DNA from: Alphaproteobacteria bacterium
Lineage (GTDB): Bacteria > Pseudomonadota > Alphaproteobacteria > ATCC43930 > CGMCC-115725
Direction of reading: 5' to 3'
NCBI GenBank assembly: GCA_028871455.1
Contig: JAGWNF010000013.1
Span: forward strand, 17,024 to 81,023
Length of the DNA stretch: 64,000 nt
The notes under the pieces were generated by a model. It worked only from the letters and a program-made list of their open reading frames with translations. It was not told the origin of the DNA and made no database searches. This document shows, one piece after another, positions 1-9,373 of the stretch. The position numbers were made by a program, and so were the translations under genes. How positions within the stretch are numbered: position 1 is the stretch's first letter; the number at the start of each line of letters is the position of its first letter.

Positions 1-164
1 GCGACCTGATTGCCGATCTGGTAGAGCGCCCGAAGCCTGGGCCCCTGCCCGCCGCGCACCAAGCCGGCATGCCGGCCGTGCTCAACAGTCAGCATGTCCG
101 CGATCAGCGCGCGCTCGCCATGGCGGCGTATTGCCAGCACAATGCCTTCGTCAGTCCAGCGCAT
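1..164 (-). CDS. recO: DNA repair protein RecO, N-terminal part (cut by window edge)
   Basis: The minus strand reads from an ATG at 164 to the window edge and gives about 54 residues beginning [17 protein letters not shown] and continuing with a [11 protein letters not shown] motif. This matches the N-terminal OB-fold of RecO, the RecFOR mediator that loads RecA on SSB-coated DNA. The start lies one base after the era stop, so it is the last visible gene of the rpoZ-to-recO run. The C-terminal helical and zinc-binding part lies outside the window. Confidence 0.9.
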   Translation of the reverse strand, partial: MRWTDEGIVLAIRRHGERALIADMLTVEHGRHAGLVRGGQGPRLRALYQIGNQV

Positions 165-165
165 G

Positions 166-1080
166 CTAGTCGTCGAAATCGAGCCGCATGGCAGCGTAAC
201 GTTCGCGATCTTCGGTCCAATTCTCGGTCACGCGCACCTGGAGGAAAAGATGGACGCGCCGATCGAACATCTTCTCGAGCTCGACGCGCGCGGCAGCACC
301 GATGCTTTTGATCTGCCGACCACCTTGACCAAGGACGATCGCCTTCTGGCCCTCGCGTATGACATGGATGACCTGGTCGATGCGCACGCTGCCGTCGGGA
401 CGATCCTCCCATTTTTCCGTCTCGACCGTCACCGCGTACGGCAGCTCTTGATGGAGCTGACGGAAAATTTGTTCGCGGGTTGCCTCCGCGGCAAGCAGCC
501 GCAAGGGCGCGTCGGTGATCTCATCCTCGGGATAGAGCCACGGTCCCCTGGGCAGCGCATTGGCGACATAGACCTTGAGGTCCTCGACTCCGTCGCCGGT
601 CAGCGCCGAAACCATGAACACGCGATCGAAAACACCCTCGCGATCGAGAGCCTGCGCAAGCGGCAAAAGATCGGCGCGCTTCACCTTATCGATCTTATTG
701 AGCGCCAGCACGGCGCGACGGTTCGCCGCGCGCAATCCGTCGATGATCCGCGCCGTGTCATCGTCGAGGCCGTGCGTGGCATCGACCAGGACGACGATAA
801 TCTCCGCATCCTCCGCCCCCGCCCAGGCTGCCCTGATCATCGCGCGATCGAGCCGTCGCTTCGGCGCGAAGATGCCCGGCGTGTCGACGAAGATGATCTG
901 CGCGCTGCCGTCGATGACTATGCCCAGCATGCGCGACCGCGTCGTCTGCACTTTCGGCGTAACGATGGCTAACTTCGATCCTACCAGCCGATTGAGCAAC
1001 GTCGACTTGCCGGCGTTGGGCGCACCGATCAAAGCGACATGACCGCACCGCGTCGTGCCTTCGGCGGCTGATTCAGTCAC
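166..1080 (-). CDS. era: GTPase Era
   Basis: This 304-aa protein is a GTPase that binds 16S rRNA and helps 30S maturation. The P-loop GAPNAGKS is at residues 19-26, DTPG at 66-69 and NKID at 128-131; a C-terminal KH-type RNA-binding region follows from about 205. The start is GTG, and its last bases overlap the upstream rnc stop as GTGA, implying translational coupling. The rnc-era-recO order is conserved across many Proteobacteria. Confidence 0.97.
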   Translation of the reverse strand: MTESAAEGTTRCGHVALIGAPNAGKSTLLNRLVGSKLAIVTPKVQTTRSRMLGIVIDGSAQIIFVDTPGIFAPKRRLDRAMIRAAWAGAEDAEIIVVLVDATHGLDDDTARIIDGLRAANRRAVLALNKIDKVKRADLLPLAQALDREGVFDRVFMVSALTGDGVEDLKVYVANALPRGPWLYPEDEITDAPLRLLAAEATREQIFRQLHQELPYAVTVETEKWEDRPDGSVRIDQVIHVIREGQKAIVLGQGGRQIKSIGAAARVELEKMFDRRVHLFLQVRVTENWTEDRERYAAMRLDFDD

Positions 1081-1775
1081 GCGATCTGACCTAGCGCCGC
1101 GAGCAGCGCCGCCGCCGCCAGGGTCTCCGCTTCGCGCTTGGAAGCGCCAGAGGCCGTCTCCGCCTCAGCGCCAGCGACCTCGACAGCGACAGTGAAGCGG
1201 CGGCGATGCGGCGGTCCGCTGGTGTCAACGACCGTATAGGTCGGCAACGCGAAGCCGCGCGCCTGTGCCCACTCCTGCAACGCCGTCTTTGGATCGCGCG
1301 GCGGCCGCGGCGCTGCGAAGTACGGCGCCCAATAGCGCTCGATAAACCGTCGTGCCGCCGCCAGCCCACCATCGAGATACAACGCCGCGATCACCGCTTC
1401 GCACACATCGGCCAGAACACTCGCGTTGGCGCGAACACCTGCCATCTCCTCGCCGCTCGAGACGACCAGAAAATCACCGAGACAAACTTGCCGCGCGACC
1501 GCTGCCAGCGTCTCGCGGCGGACGAGCGCGACATGACGTCGGGTCAGCGCACCTTCATCATCCTTCGGAAAACGCTGCCAGAGCAGCTCTGCGACCACCA
1601 GGCCGAGCACGCGGTCACCGAGGAATTCCAGCCGCTCATATCCACGACGTGCCGCTGGATCGCGAGGCGCGGCGCTCGGATGGGTGAGCGCTTCGTCCAG
1701 CAACACCGGCTTGTTGAAGCGATGGCCAACGATCGCCACAAGCCGATCGGCGCCGGCACGCCGTCCGATTTTCAT
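1077..1775 (-). CDS. rnc: Ribonuclease III
   Basis: This is a 232-aa double-strand-specific endoribonuclease for rRNA and mRNA processing. The RNase III signature (ERLEFLGDRVLGL) sits near residues 45-57, and a C-terminal dsRNA-binding domain begins near DPKTALQEWAQ. The open frame extends 59 codons further upstream into lepB, but that extension is basic, non-homologous sequence. The ATG at 1775, 34 bp after the lepB stop, is the sensible start. The stop overlaps the GTG of era. Confidence 0.95.
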   Translation of the reverse strand: MKIGRRAGADRLVAIVGHRFNKPVLLDEALTHPSAAPRDPAARRGYERLEFLGDRVLGLVVAELLWQRFPKDDEGALTRRHVALVRRETLAAVARQVCLGDFLVVSSGEEMAGVRANASVLADVCEAVIAALYLDGGLAAARRFIERYWAPYFAAPRPPRDPKTALQEWAQARGFALPTYTVVDTSGPPHRRRFTVAVEVAGAEAETASGASKREAETLAAAALLAALGQIA

Positions 1776-1809
1776 GGCGACACGCCACCAGCCGCGAGAC
1801 GGCCGCAGC

Positions 1810-2613
1810 TCAATGAATCGACGTGAAGAGGCGAACGTAGCGAACCGTAAACGGCCAGTCCCAGAACTCCCACCAATGCGCGTAACCGTTGGTCGAGAAG
1901 AATAGGAAGACAGCGTGGCCAACAAGATTTTCCGCGGGAACGTAGCCGACACCGCTCGACGGATCGCGGCTGTCTGATGAATTGTCGCGATTGTCGCCCA
2001 TCATGAAATAGTGACCAGCCGGAACGATATAAGGACACGTATTGTCGGGATCGAAGGTGGCGGGATCGAAGGCCTTCGACGGATCGTCGCACACCTTGGG
2101 TGGCGTCGTGTACTCGCGCGGCAGCATCAGGATCGGATGCGTAATACCGTTCGGCAGCGTTTCCATGTATTCCGTATAGGTGGCGCCACTCGCGGGGTCT
2201 TGATAAACGCCGACGCGCTCGCGCTTGACGGGCTTGTCGTTGATGTAGAGTACGCCTTCTTTCATCTGAATGCGGTCGCCAGGCAGGCCGATAACGCGCT
2301 TGATGAAGTCGATCGACGGATTCTTCGGTAGCTTGAAGACCACCACGTCGCCGCGATGCGGCGGCGAGAAGAACATCCGCCCCGAGAACAGCGGCAGACC
2401 GAGCGGAAGCGAATACCGGCTGTAGCCGTAGGAGAATTTCGAAACGAACAGATAATCGCCCACCAACAGCGTCGGGATCATCGATCCCGACGGGATGCTG
2501 AACGGTTCGTAAAAAAACGTGCGAATGACGAGCGCAATGACGATCGCATACACAATCGTCTTGGCGGTCTCGGCGAGCCCGCTCGAGCCCCGGGCCGAAG
2601 TTCTGCTGCTCAT
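1810..2613 (-). CDS. lepB: Signal peptidase I
   Basis: This 267-aa inner-membrane protease removes signal peptides from exported proteins. An N-terminal transmembrane helix spans about residues 18-36. The catalytic serine lies in the PSGSM motif (S44) and the general-base lysine in DFIKR (K105). The MGDNRDNS box near the C-terminus is also present. It is placed between acpS and rnc as in many Alphaproteobacteria. Confidence 0.97.
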   Translation of the reverse strand: MSSRTSARGSSGLAETAKTIVYAIVIALVIRTFFYEPFSIPSGSMIPTLLVGDYLFVSKFSYGYSRYSLPLGLPLFSGRMFFSPPHRGDVVVFKLPKNPSIDFIKRVIGLPGDRIQMKEGVLYINDKPVKRERVGVYQDPASGATYTEYMETLPNGITHPILMLPREYTTPPKVCDDPSKAFDPATFDPDNTCPYIVPAGHYFMMGDNRDNSSDSRDPSSGVGYVPAENLVGHAVFLFFSTNGYAHWWEFWDWPFTVRYVRLFTSIH

Positions 2614-2704
2614 CCCGGATTTCCACTAACACATTGACGCAACCGGCCTCAGGAGCCTGCCGGCGACGCGGCCGCGACGATGAAGCCCCGTCAGGTTTCG
2701 GAAG

Positions 2705-3124
2705 TCAAGTCTCGCGCTCCACGATTTCACTTGATTCGGCCGTGATCACCACGAGCGCCTGCGCCAGCGGCGGCTCGTCGGTCAACGTGACGTCGATGCG
2801 CGGCTTCATTCCACACGGCGTCATCGCTCTGAGACGGACGAGCGCACCCCCCGTTAAAACGAGAGTCGGTCGGCCGCCGGGCAGATTGACGACTCCGATA
2901 TCGCGCCAGTAGACCCCATTCCGGAACCCTGTGCCTAACGCCTTGGAGCACGCCTCCTTGGCCGCAAAACGCTTCGCGTAGCTCGCCGCGCGATTGCTGC
3001 GCCGTTCGGAGCGCTGACGTTCCATCGGCGTGAAGACGCGCTCAAGGAAGCGATCGCCAAAGCGCGCAATCGCACGCTCAATCCGACGGATGTCGATCAG
3101 GTCGCTGCCGACACCGAGGATCAC
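2705..3124 (-). CDS. acpS: Holo-[acyl-carrier-protein] synthase
   Basis: This 139-aa enzyme transfers 4'-phosphopantetheine from CoA to apo-ACP for fatty acid synthesis. The N-terminal [13 protein letters not shown] motif carries the first Mg-binding Asp, and [13 protein letters not shown] is the second signature with the conserved Glu and Lys. The frame is open further upstream inside pdxJ, but homology begins at the GTG at 3124. That GTG shares one base with the pdxJ stop (TAGTG), which points to coupling with vitamin B6 synthesis. Confidence 0.95.
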   Translation of the reverse strand: MILGVGSDLIDIRRIERAIARFGDRFLERVFTPMERQRSERRSNRAASYAKRFAAKEACSKALGTGFRNGVYWRDIGVVNLPGGRPTLVLTGGALVRLRAMTPCGMKPRIDVTLTDEPPLAQALVVITAESSEIVERET

Positions 3125-3873
3125 TACGCGCTCTTTTGATGGCGGGCTTGGTCCATCAGCGCCCGCATGCGCCGAATCGCGCTGTCCAAGCCGCCGAAAA
3201 TCCCCTCGCCGACCAGGAAATGACCGATGTTGAGCTCCACGATACTGGGTATCGCGGCGATCGCACCGACCGTCTCGAAACTGAGGCCGTGCCCAGCATG
3301 GCACTCGAGACCAAGTTCGCCCGCAAGGCTTGCTGCCCGGCGAAGGCGCTCCAGTTCGCTGATACGCGCGGTGCCGGTCGCGTCACAATAAGTGCCGGTA
3401 TGAAGCTCGACCACCGGTGCGCCAACCGACCTCGCGGCGCGCACCTGCTTTTCGTCCGGATCGATGAACAATGACGTCCGGACGCCGGCGCGTCCCAACT
3501 CAGCTACGAAGCGACTCAACCGATCGCGTGTGGCAGCGACATCGAGCCCCCCTTCAGTGGTCAATTCCTGCCGTCGCTCCGGCACCAGACACGCGGCATG
3601 CGGCCTGAAGCGAAGCGCAATCGCGAGCATCGCATCGGCGGTAGCCATCTCGAGATTGAGCGGCAAGTCGATCTCCCTTGCAAGCCGCGCGATGTCGTCG
3701 TCGGAGATATGACGCCGGTCTTCGCGCAGATGCGCGGTGATGCCATCGGCGCCGGCGCCGGCGGCCATCTTCGCCGCTCGCACCGGGTCGGGATGCATAC
3801 CGCCCCGCGCGTTCCGGATGGTGGCGACGTGATCGATGTTCACGCCGAGGCGCAGCGGCCGGATCTTGGTCAT
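3124..3873 (-). CDS. pdxJ: Pyridoxine 5'-phosphate synthase
   Basis: This 249-aa TIM-barrel enzyme condenses 1-deoxyxylulose 5-phosphate with 3-amino-2-oxopropyl phosphate in the DXP-dependent vitamin B6 pathway. The N-terminal [15 protein letters not shown] motif and the HLREDRRHI active-site loop are clear. The length is normal. It follows rsh by 7 bp and overlaps acpS by one base. Confidence 0.97.
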   Translation of the reverse strand: MTKIRPLRLGVNIDHVATIRNARGGMHPDPVRAAKMAAGAGADGITAHLREDRRHISDDDIARLAREIDLPLNLEMATADAMLAIALRFRPHAACLVPERRQELTTEGGLDVAATRDRLSRFVAELGRAGVRTSLFIDPDEKQVRAARSVGAPVVELHTGTYCDATGTARISELERLRRAASLAGELGLECHAGHGLSFETVGAIAAIPSIVELNIGHFLVGEGIFGGLDSAIRRMRALMDQARHQKSA

Positions 3874-3880
3874 AGCTCAA

Positions 3881-6022
3881 TCAGCCTCGCGCGCGTTCCA
3901 CCGAATTGATCACCGGGGTCGCCCGCAGCGCCGCGATGATGTTGGTGAGATGGCGCACGTTCTGCACTTCGATGTCGACGAGGATCTCAAAGAAATCCTG
4001 CGATCGGTTCGTGATCTTGAGATTGGTGATGTTGCCGCCGCTCTTGCCGATGACGGTCGTCAGGCTGCCAAGACTACCGGGCTCGTTGCCGATCGTGACG
4101 TTGATGCGGCCGACATGGACTCGTCCCGCATCGCCGTCGTCGCTCCAGGCGACATCGAGCCAGCGCTCAGGCGTCTCAGCAAAGGTATCGAGTGTTTCGC
4201 AGTCTATGGTGTGTATCGTCACGCCCTTGCCCGTCGTCACGATGCCGACGATACGATCGCCGGGCAGCGGATGGCAGCAGCCTGCAAAATGAACTGCCAT
4301 ACCCGGGATCATGCCGCGGATGGGAACCGCGTTCTCGGATGCTTTCTTGGTCTTACCGCGCGGCGTCAGCGGCACAACCTTCGAGGAGCGGGAGTCCGTC
4401 TTTGGCGGGAAGATCGCGTGCACGATCTCGCGACCGGTATGGAGGCCTTCGCCGACCGCGACGTAAAGGTCTTCGCGCGTCTTGCACTCGAAACGCTGCA
4501 GAACCTCGTCGAGCGCCTTCTCGGCAAAGTCGTGACTTTCCTGGCGGAAGGCTTTCTGGAGGATCGCCTTACCGAGATCGAGATACTGCTGCCGCTGCTG
4601 CGTCCGGATGAACCGGCGGATACGGGCGCGCGCTTTGCCGGTAACGACAAACCGCTCCCAGGTCGGTGATGGCGTCTGAGCCTTCGAGGTAACGATATCG
4701 ACCTGATCGCCGTTGGCGAGCGCGGTCCGCAGCGGCACCAATCGGCCGTTGATCTTGGCGCCGACACAAGTATCGCCGATCTGCGAGTGAACGGCGTAGG
4801 CGAAGTCTACGGCCGTGGCGCCGCGCGGCAACTCGATCAGATCACCCTTCGGCGTGAAGCAGAACACCTGATCCTGGAACATCTCGAGCTTGGTGTGCTC
4901 CAAGAACTCCTGCGGATCTGGTGCGTGCTCGATGATATCGAGAAGTTCGCGCAGCCAGCGATATTGCCGCCCTTCGGTCTTCGGCGCCCCCTGCTTGTAG
5001 ACCCAATGCGCGGCAACGCCGAGTTCAGCCACTTCGTGCATTTCGAGGGTGCGAATCTGGATTTCGATGCGCTGCCGATGCGGTCCGATCACGCCAGTGT
5101 GGAGCGAGCGATAATTGTTGGGCTTGGGCGTCGAGACGTAGTCTTTGAAGCGGCCCGGTACGACCGGGTACTTGCTGTGGATAACGCCGAGCGCGTGATA
5201 ACACTGCTCCACGTCATTCACGACGACGCGGAACGCCATGATGTCGGAGAGCTGCTCGAAGCCGATGTTCTTCTTCTGCATCTTCTTCCAGACCGAATAG
5301 GACGTCTTCTCCCGGCCCGAGACCTGCGCCTCGACGCCACCATCCTTCAGCGTCTGCTGCAGCTCGTCGATGATGCTGCTGACTAGATCACCGCCCTTCT
5401 CGCGTAGGAAGTTGAGCCGGGTCTTTATGCTGTCACGCGCCTCGGGGTTGAGTTCAGCGAAAGCCAGATCCTCGAGCTCGTCCTTCATCGCATTCATGCC
5501 GATGCGCTCGGCCAGCGGCGCATAGATCTCCATCGTCTCGCGCGCGATGCGCTTGCGCTTGTCGGCGTCCTTGATGAAATGAAGCGTGCGCATGTTGTGC
5601 AGCCGGTCGGCCAGCTTTACCAGGAGGACGCGAATGTCCTCCGACATCGCCAACACCAGCTTGCGGAAATTCTCGGCCTGCTTCGTCTGGTCCGATTGCA
5701 ACTCGATCCGCGACAGCTTGGTCACGCCATCCACCAGTCGCGCGATATCCGGGCCGAATAGCTTCTCAACGTCTTCGAGCGTCGCGACCGTATCCTCGAC
5801 CGTGTCGTGCAACAGGGCAGTGATGATCGAAGCCGCGTCGAGCTTCATCTTTGCCAAGATGCCGGCGACCTCGACGGTATGTGAAAAATAGGGATCGCCC
5901 GACGCACGCTTCTGCGAGCCATGCGCCTTCATCGAGAAGACGTAAGCGCGGTTAATCGCGTCTTCATCAGCCGACGGATCGTATGCCTTGACGCGCTCGA
6001 CGAGCTCGAATTGACGCATCAT
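3881..6022 (-). CDS. rsh: Bifunctional (p)ppGpp synthetase/hydrolase Rsh
   Basis: This roughly 713-aa RelA/SpoT homologue makes and degrades (p)ppGpp in the stringent response. Domains in order are an HD hydrolase (FSHTVEVAG and LLHDTVEDT, about 45-150), a synthetase domain (KDYVSTPKPNNYRSLHT, about 245-360), a TGS domain (CFTPKGDLIELP, about 395-455) and a C-terminal ACT domain (IGNEPGSLGSL onward). Both catalytic domains look intact. An in-frame TTG exists at 6043, but homology begins at the ATG pair at 6022/6019 (MMRQFELVERV). It lies directly downstream of rpoZ. Confidence 0.96.
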   Translation of the reverse strand: MMRQFELVERVKAYDPSADEDAINRAYVFSMKAHGSQKRASGDPYFSHTVEVAGILAKMKLDAASIITALLHDTVEDTVATLEDVEKLFGPDIARLVDGVTKLSRIELQSDQTKQAENFRKLVLAMSEDIRVLLVKLADRLHNMRTLHFIKDADKRKRIARETMEIYAPLAERIGMNAMKDELEDLAFAELNPEARDSIKTRLNFLREKGGDLVSSIIDELQQTLKDGGVEAQVSGREKTSYSVWKKMQKKNIGFEQLSDIMAFRVVVNDVEQCYHALGVIHSKYPVVPGRFKDYVSTPKPNNYRSLHTGVIGPHRQRIEIQIRTLEMHEVAELGVAAHWVYKQGAPKTEGRQYRWLRELLDIIEHAPDPQEFLEHTKLEMFQDQVFCFTPKGDLIELPRGATAVDFAYAVHSQIGDTCVGAKINGRLVPLRTALANGDQVDIVTSKAQTPSPTWERFVVTGKARARIRRFIRTQQRQQYLDLGKAILQKAFRQESHDFAEKALDEVLQRFECKTREDLYVAVGEGLHTGREIVHAIFPPKTDSRSSKVVPLTPRGKTKKASENAVPIRGMIPGMAVHFAGCCHPLPGDRIVGIVTTGKGVTIHTIDCETLDTFAETPERWLDVAWSDDGDAGRVHVGRINVTIGNEPGSLGSLTTVIGKSGGNITNLKITNRSQDFFEILVDIEVQNVRHLTNIIAALRATPVINSVERARG

Positions 6023-6104
6023 GCCGAGATTCTCGGCCGGCAATTACCGGCGACGTTCGGATAGACCGAGAGCGGCGCGACGAAACAGCCGCCGCCCCCT
6101 CCGA

Positions 6105-6584
6105 TCAAGGTTGGCCGTCTTCCGTCGACCCGTCGCCCTCGCCTTCGGCGATGTCCGGAAGCGCCTCGTCGTTCAGCCCGACCGCCTCATCATCGGCGGC
6201 TTCGAGCACATCTTTCTCCAGTTCCTCGTCCACAGCCTCATCGGCCTCTACTTCAGCCACGGCCGCGCCTTCTGTGCCCGGCACCTGCGTGATGTCCGAG
6301 CCGAGACCGAGCTGCGTTCCGAGTTCGATTTCCTGATCTTCCACCGGCTCGTCGATCTCGACGTGCTTTTGGAGACCCTTGACCAGATTTTCCTCAAGCG
6401 TCTTGAGCGGAATCGTCTCATCCGCAATCTCGCGCAGGGCGACGACTGGATTCTTGTCGTTGTCGCGGTCGACCGAGAGCGGCGCGCCGCCAGCGATGTC
6501 ACGGGCACGTTGGGCCGAAAGCAGAACGAGCTCGAACCGATTGGGAACCTTGAGGATGCAGTCTTCGACCGTAACCCGCGCCAT
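6105..6584 (-). CDS. rpoZ: RNA polymerase omega subunit with long acidic tail
   Basis: The N-terminal 60 residues ([20 protein letters not shown], then [13 protein letters not shown]) are the omega fold that helps assemble RNA polymerase. The protein is 159 aa; the last 80 or so residues are low complexity and very acidic (Glu/Asp/Ala-rich) and not part of the core fold. A GGAG lies 11-14 bp before the ATG. It is the first gene of the run that continues into rsh and pdxJ, with a plausible promoter at 6619-6647. Confidence 0.95.
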   Translation of the reverse strand: MARVTVEDCILKVPNRFELVLLSAQRARDIAGGAPLSVDRDNDKNPVVALREIADETIPLKTLEENLVKGLQKHVEIDEPVEDQEIELGTQLGLGSDITQVPGTEGAAVAEVEADEAVDEELEKDVLEAADDEAVGLNDEALPDIAEGEGDGSTEDGQP

Positions 6585-6618
6585 GAACTTCGATCTCCGG
6601 AATTCGCGTTGATCTTAC

Positions 6619-6647
6619 AATATATGGTAGGGCCTGCTGCACCGCAA
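6619..6647 (-). promoter_or_regulatory. Putative sigma70-type promoter of rpoZ-rsh operon
   Basis: Reading the minus strand, a TTGCGG box (6647-6642) is separated by exactly 17 bp from TATATT (6624-6619), about 35 bp upstream of the rpoZ ATG. The -10 matches consensus at five of six positions; the -35 is weak. An imperfect inverted repeat (9-bp arms GCCTGCTGC/GCAACAGGC, one mismatch, 3-bp gap, 6632-6652) overlaps the -35. It could be an operator or the end hairpin of the upstream glycosyltransferase transcript. Confidence 0.5.
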
Positions 6648-6671
6648 CAGGCGCCTCAGGGCGGAACCGGT

Positions 6672-7949
6672 TCAGCCGGCGAGTGCCAGGGGTGTAGCAG
6701 CCGGCTCGGCTGCGCCAGCCGCATTCTCGGCAACCCGCCGGCAGATATCCTCGAAAGCCGCAGCCACACGTCGGGTCGAATACCGTTTAAGAATAAAATC
6801 GTAGGCGTTTTCGGCCATTTCGGCGGCCTCGACCGGTGCTGCCAGAAGGCGAAGAACCTCGCGCGCAAGCGTATCCGGATTGTCGGCACGACGGTAATGG
6901 TTGCCGGCTTCGATCGGCAGGCCTTCGACGCCGATCGACGTGGAAACGACCGGGCGACGCATCGCAATCGCCTCGTAGATCTTGATCCGCGTGCCACCGC
7001 CGACCCGCAACGGCACGATGTACAGGTCAGCGTCGCGAATAAAGGGGCGGACGTCGTCAACGAAGCCAGTGAACCGCCAGTTGAAGCCGCGCGTTCGTGC
7101 CTTTTCGATAAGGCTTTTCGGCGGATCGCGGCCCACCACTGTGAGCCGCACGTCGGGTCGTTCGGCCGCGATCAGCGGCCAGATCTCGTTCATACAATAC
7201 TGGACCGCGTCGACATTCGCCGGCCAATCCATCGAGCCGGTAAAAACCAGTTCACCGCCGCGCGCCGAAATCGTCGCCGGCGGTGGTGACGCAATCGCGC
7301 CGAAATAATCGAAGTCGACGCCGGTAGGAATGGTCTCGGCGCCGCGCACGCCGTAGTTTTCCAGAAAGAAACCGAGATCACGCTCCGAAACCGCGATGAC
7401 CTTCTCGAAGTCCGGCAGATGGCGCGCCTCGAATTCCACCATCTTGCGGCGCTGGGCGCTCCAGATCAGTCGTGCCGCAAGATTGTCCGCGTTGCGGGCA
7501 TGGCGGGCGAAGATTTCCGCCTCGACATTGTGGGTAAAGACCACCGAGCGCCGCTGCGGCACTTGATCGAAAAGAATAGCCGCATGAACGAAATCGGCGA
7601 CGATCACGTCGGGCTGTGTGGCCAGCATGTCCGCAACCAGCGCCCGGGCCTCGCGCGACCGATCAAGTGCCACCGAAGCCGGCAGCCGCGAGGCGAGCGC
7701 GGTTGCACGTCGAGCGGCGCCGACGAACTTTCCATGGCGCGGTGTCGGCCAGAACAAAAATCGGTCGCAGACTTCGGCCAACTCGCGCGCAAAACGCCGC
7801 GGCTCATCCTCTGCCGCCGGCGAGAGTAATGTGATCTCGAAATGGCCGCCTTTCATGCCGCGCAAGATTCCGCCGGTGCGAATCTTGCCGCCGGCATCGG
7901 CCGGGAACAGGAATTGCGGTGAGACGAATAGGAGCCGCGGACGGGCCAT
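6672..7949 (-). CDS. Glycosyltransferase, GT4/GT-B family
   Basis: This 425-aa GT-B glycosyltransferase probably transfers a sugar from a nucleotide donor to an exopolysaccharide or glycan intermediate. The C-terminal half carries the GT4 donor-binding pattern: FTGSMDWPANVDAV, DADLYIVPLRVGGGTRIKIYE and ARRPVVSTS-like (here MRRPVVSTSIGVEGL). There is no signal peptide or membrane helix, so it is cytosolic. It starts 8 bp after an AlgD-like dehydrogenase and is likely cotranscribed with it. Donor and acceptor cannot be read from sequence. Confidence 0.9.
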   Translation of the reverse strand: MARPRLLFVSPQFLFPADAGGKIRTGGILRGMKGGHFEITLLSPAAEDEPRRFARELAEVCDRFLFWPTPRHGKFVGAARRATALASRLPASVALDRSREARALVADMLATQPDVIVADFVHAAILFDQVPQRRSVVFTHNVEAEIFARHARNADNLAARLIWSAQRRKMVEFEARHLPDFEKVIAVSERDLGFFLENYGVRGAETIPTGVDFDYFGAIASPPPATISARGGELVFTGSMDWPANVDAVQYCMNEIWPLIAAERPDVRLTVVGRDPPKSLIEKARTRGFNWRFTGFVDDVRPFIRDADLYIVPLRVGGGTRIKIYEAIAMRRPVVSTSIGVEGLPIEAGNHYRRADNPDTLAREVLRLLAAPVEAAEMAENAYDFILKRYSTRRVAAAFEDICRRVAENAAGAAEPAATPLALAG

Positions 7950-7957
7950 CGCCGGCC

Positions 7958-9271
7958 TCAGCAGAGCGAGCGATATCGCACGCCAGGCAACTGTGCCAGC
8001 TGCGGCACGCCCTGAAGGTCGAGGATGGGCCGGCCATTGTGATCGGCCTCCAGAACCGCAAGATCCTCGCCTGACGCGTGGCCGAGGACGATGATGCCGG
8101 CACTGTCGAGCGCGCGGCGCAGATCGGCGATCAGCAACCGGTCGAAATGGGGAATTTCGCGCTCGATGAACTCGCGGTTCTTACCGAGCAACCTGCTGGC
8201 GTGAACGTTGCGGTCGAAGATCGCCAGCTCGTAGCCCTTGCCGATGAGCCGCTCAACTAGATAGACGAACGGCGAGTGCCGCAGGTCGTCGGTTCCCGGC
8301 TTAAAGGCAAGGCCGAGCAGTGCAACCTTGCGACGGCCTTCGTCGAGAATGGCCTGAAGCGCGCGGTCGATATGGGCGTCGTTCGCCCGCATCACGCTCG
8401 ACAGGAACGGCAGATCGATGTGGCCGGCTTTCGCCAGCGCAACCAACGCCGAGACGTCCTTCGGCAGGCACGAACCGCCGAAGGCGAACCCCGGTCGGAG
8501 ATAGGCCGGCGAGATATTGAGCTGGTGATCCGCACAGAAAACCCGCATCGCCTCCTGTGCGTCGACGCCCAGACTTTTGAGCAGCACGCCGGCTTCGTTG
8601 GCGAAGGCGATCTTCACCGCATGAAAGGCGTTGGACAGACACTTGACCGACTCTGCCACGCCTGTCGAGGTCCGGATGAAGGGTGCATCGATACCGCGAT
8701 AGAGCGCCTCAACTGCATTGTATCCCGCAGTGGTGGGAGCGCCTGCGATCGTGAAGGGCGGATGGCGGAAATCCTTCACCGAGCACCCTTCGCGCAGGAA
8801 TTCCGGGTTGAAGGCGACAGCCAGTCCGTTGTCGCCGTCGCGTCCCGATTTTGTCGCGAGCGCCGGCAGCATGCGGCCCTCGGTTGTGCCCGGCGGCACG
8901 GTCGAGCGCAAAACCACGGCGTGCCCGCCGTTCTTGTCGCGCAACGCGGCACCGATGTCGTCGACGACAGCATCGAGGGCGTCGAGCATCGGCGCGCCGG
9001 TGCGGCTCATCGGGGTGCCGACCGAGATCAACGAGATGTCGCTCTGCAAGACCGCGGTTTGCGTGTCGGCAACCGCGCGCAGACGACCCGACTTGACGGC
9101 AGCCGCCACCACCTCGTCGAGACCGTCCTCGACGACGGGCGACAAGCCGCGATTGATCATGTCGATCTTGCCGGAACTGACGTCGACGCCGATGACGGTA
9201 TGGCCGAGCTCCGCGAAACAGGCGGCCGAAACCGTGCCGACATAGCCCATGCCGAATACGGAAATACGCAT
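7958..9271 (-). CDS. algD: AlgD-like GDP-mannose/UDP-glucose 6-dehydrogenase
   Basis: This 437-aa enzyme oxidises a nucleotide sugar twice at C6 to give a uronic acid. The N-terminal Rossmann motif is FGMGYVG. The catalytic cysteine is in FAFGGSCLPKD and the C-terminal domain has GLAFKPGTDDLR. The text tracks Pseudomonas AlgD closely (GHTVIGVDVSS.KID near the start, FGGSCLPKDV, GKGYELAIFDRNV), so GDP-mannose is the likelier substrate, but UDP-glucose is not excluded. The ATG at 9271 was chosen over a start 15 codons upstream. A ManC/AlgA-type enzyme that would make GDP-mannose is at 30.3 kb. Confidence 0.88.
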   Translation of the reverse strand: MRISVFGMGYVGTVSAACFAELGHTVIGVDVSSGKIDMINRGLSPVVEDGLDEVVAAAVKSGRLRAVADTQTAVLQSDISLISVGTPMSRTGAPMLDALDAVVDDIGAALRDKNGGHAVVLRSTVPPGTTEGRMLPALATKSGRDGDNGLAVAFNPEFLREGCSVKDFRHPPFTIAGAPTTAGYNAVEALYRGIDAPFIRTSTGVAESVKCLSNAFHAVKIAFANEAGVLLKSLGVDAQEAMRVFCADHQLNISPAYLRPGFAFGGSCLPKDVSALVALAKAGHIDLPFLSSVMRANDAHIDRALQAILDEGRRKVALLGLAFKPGTDDLRHSPFVYLVERLIGKGYELAIFDRNVHASRLLGKNREFIEREIPHFDRLLIADLRRALDSAGIIVLGHASGEDLAVLEADHNGRPILDLQGVPQLAQLPGVRYRSLC

Positions 9272-9373
9272 AAGAAATCGCCTCGCTTGCCCGACCAAGC
9301 GCCGGGCCAGCGGCACTTAACGCCGATTTTCTTAATTTCGCGTGAGGGCGCCACGCTTATGGTTAAAGAAGCG

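Noticed and set aside
94..972. Long plus-strand frame opposite era
   Set aside because: Its codons are the complement of era in a GC-rich genome; it has no family similarity and no ribosome binding site.
1776..1952. 59-codon N-terminal extension of rnc
   Set aside because: It lies inside lepB, is unlike RNase III and would give an abnormal length.
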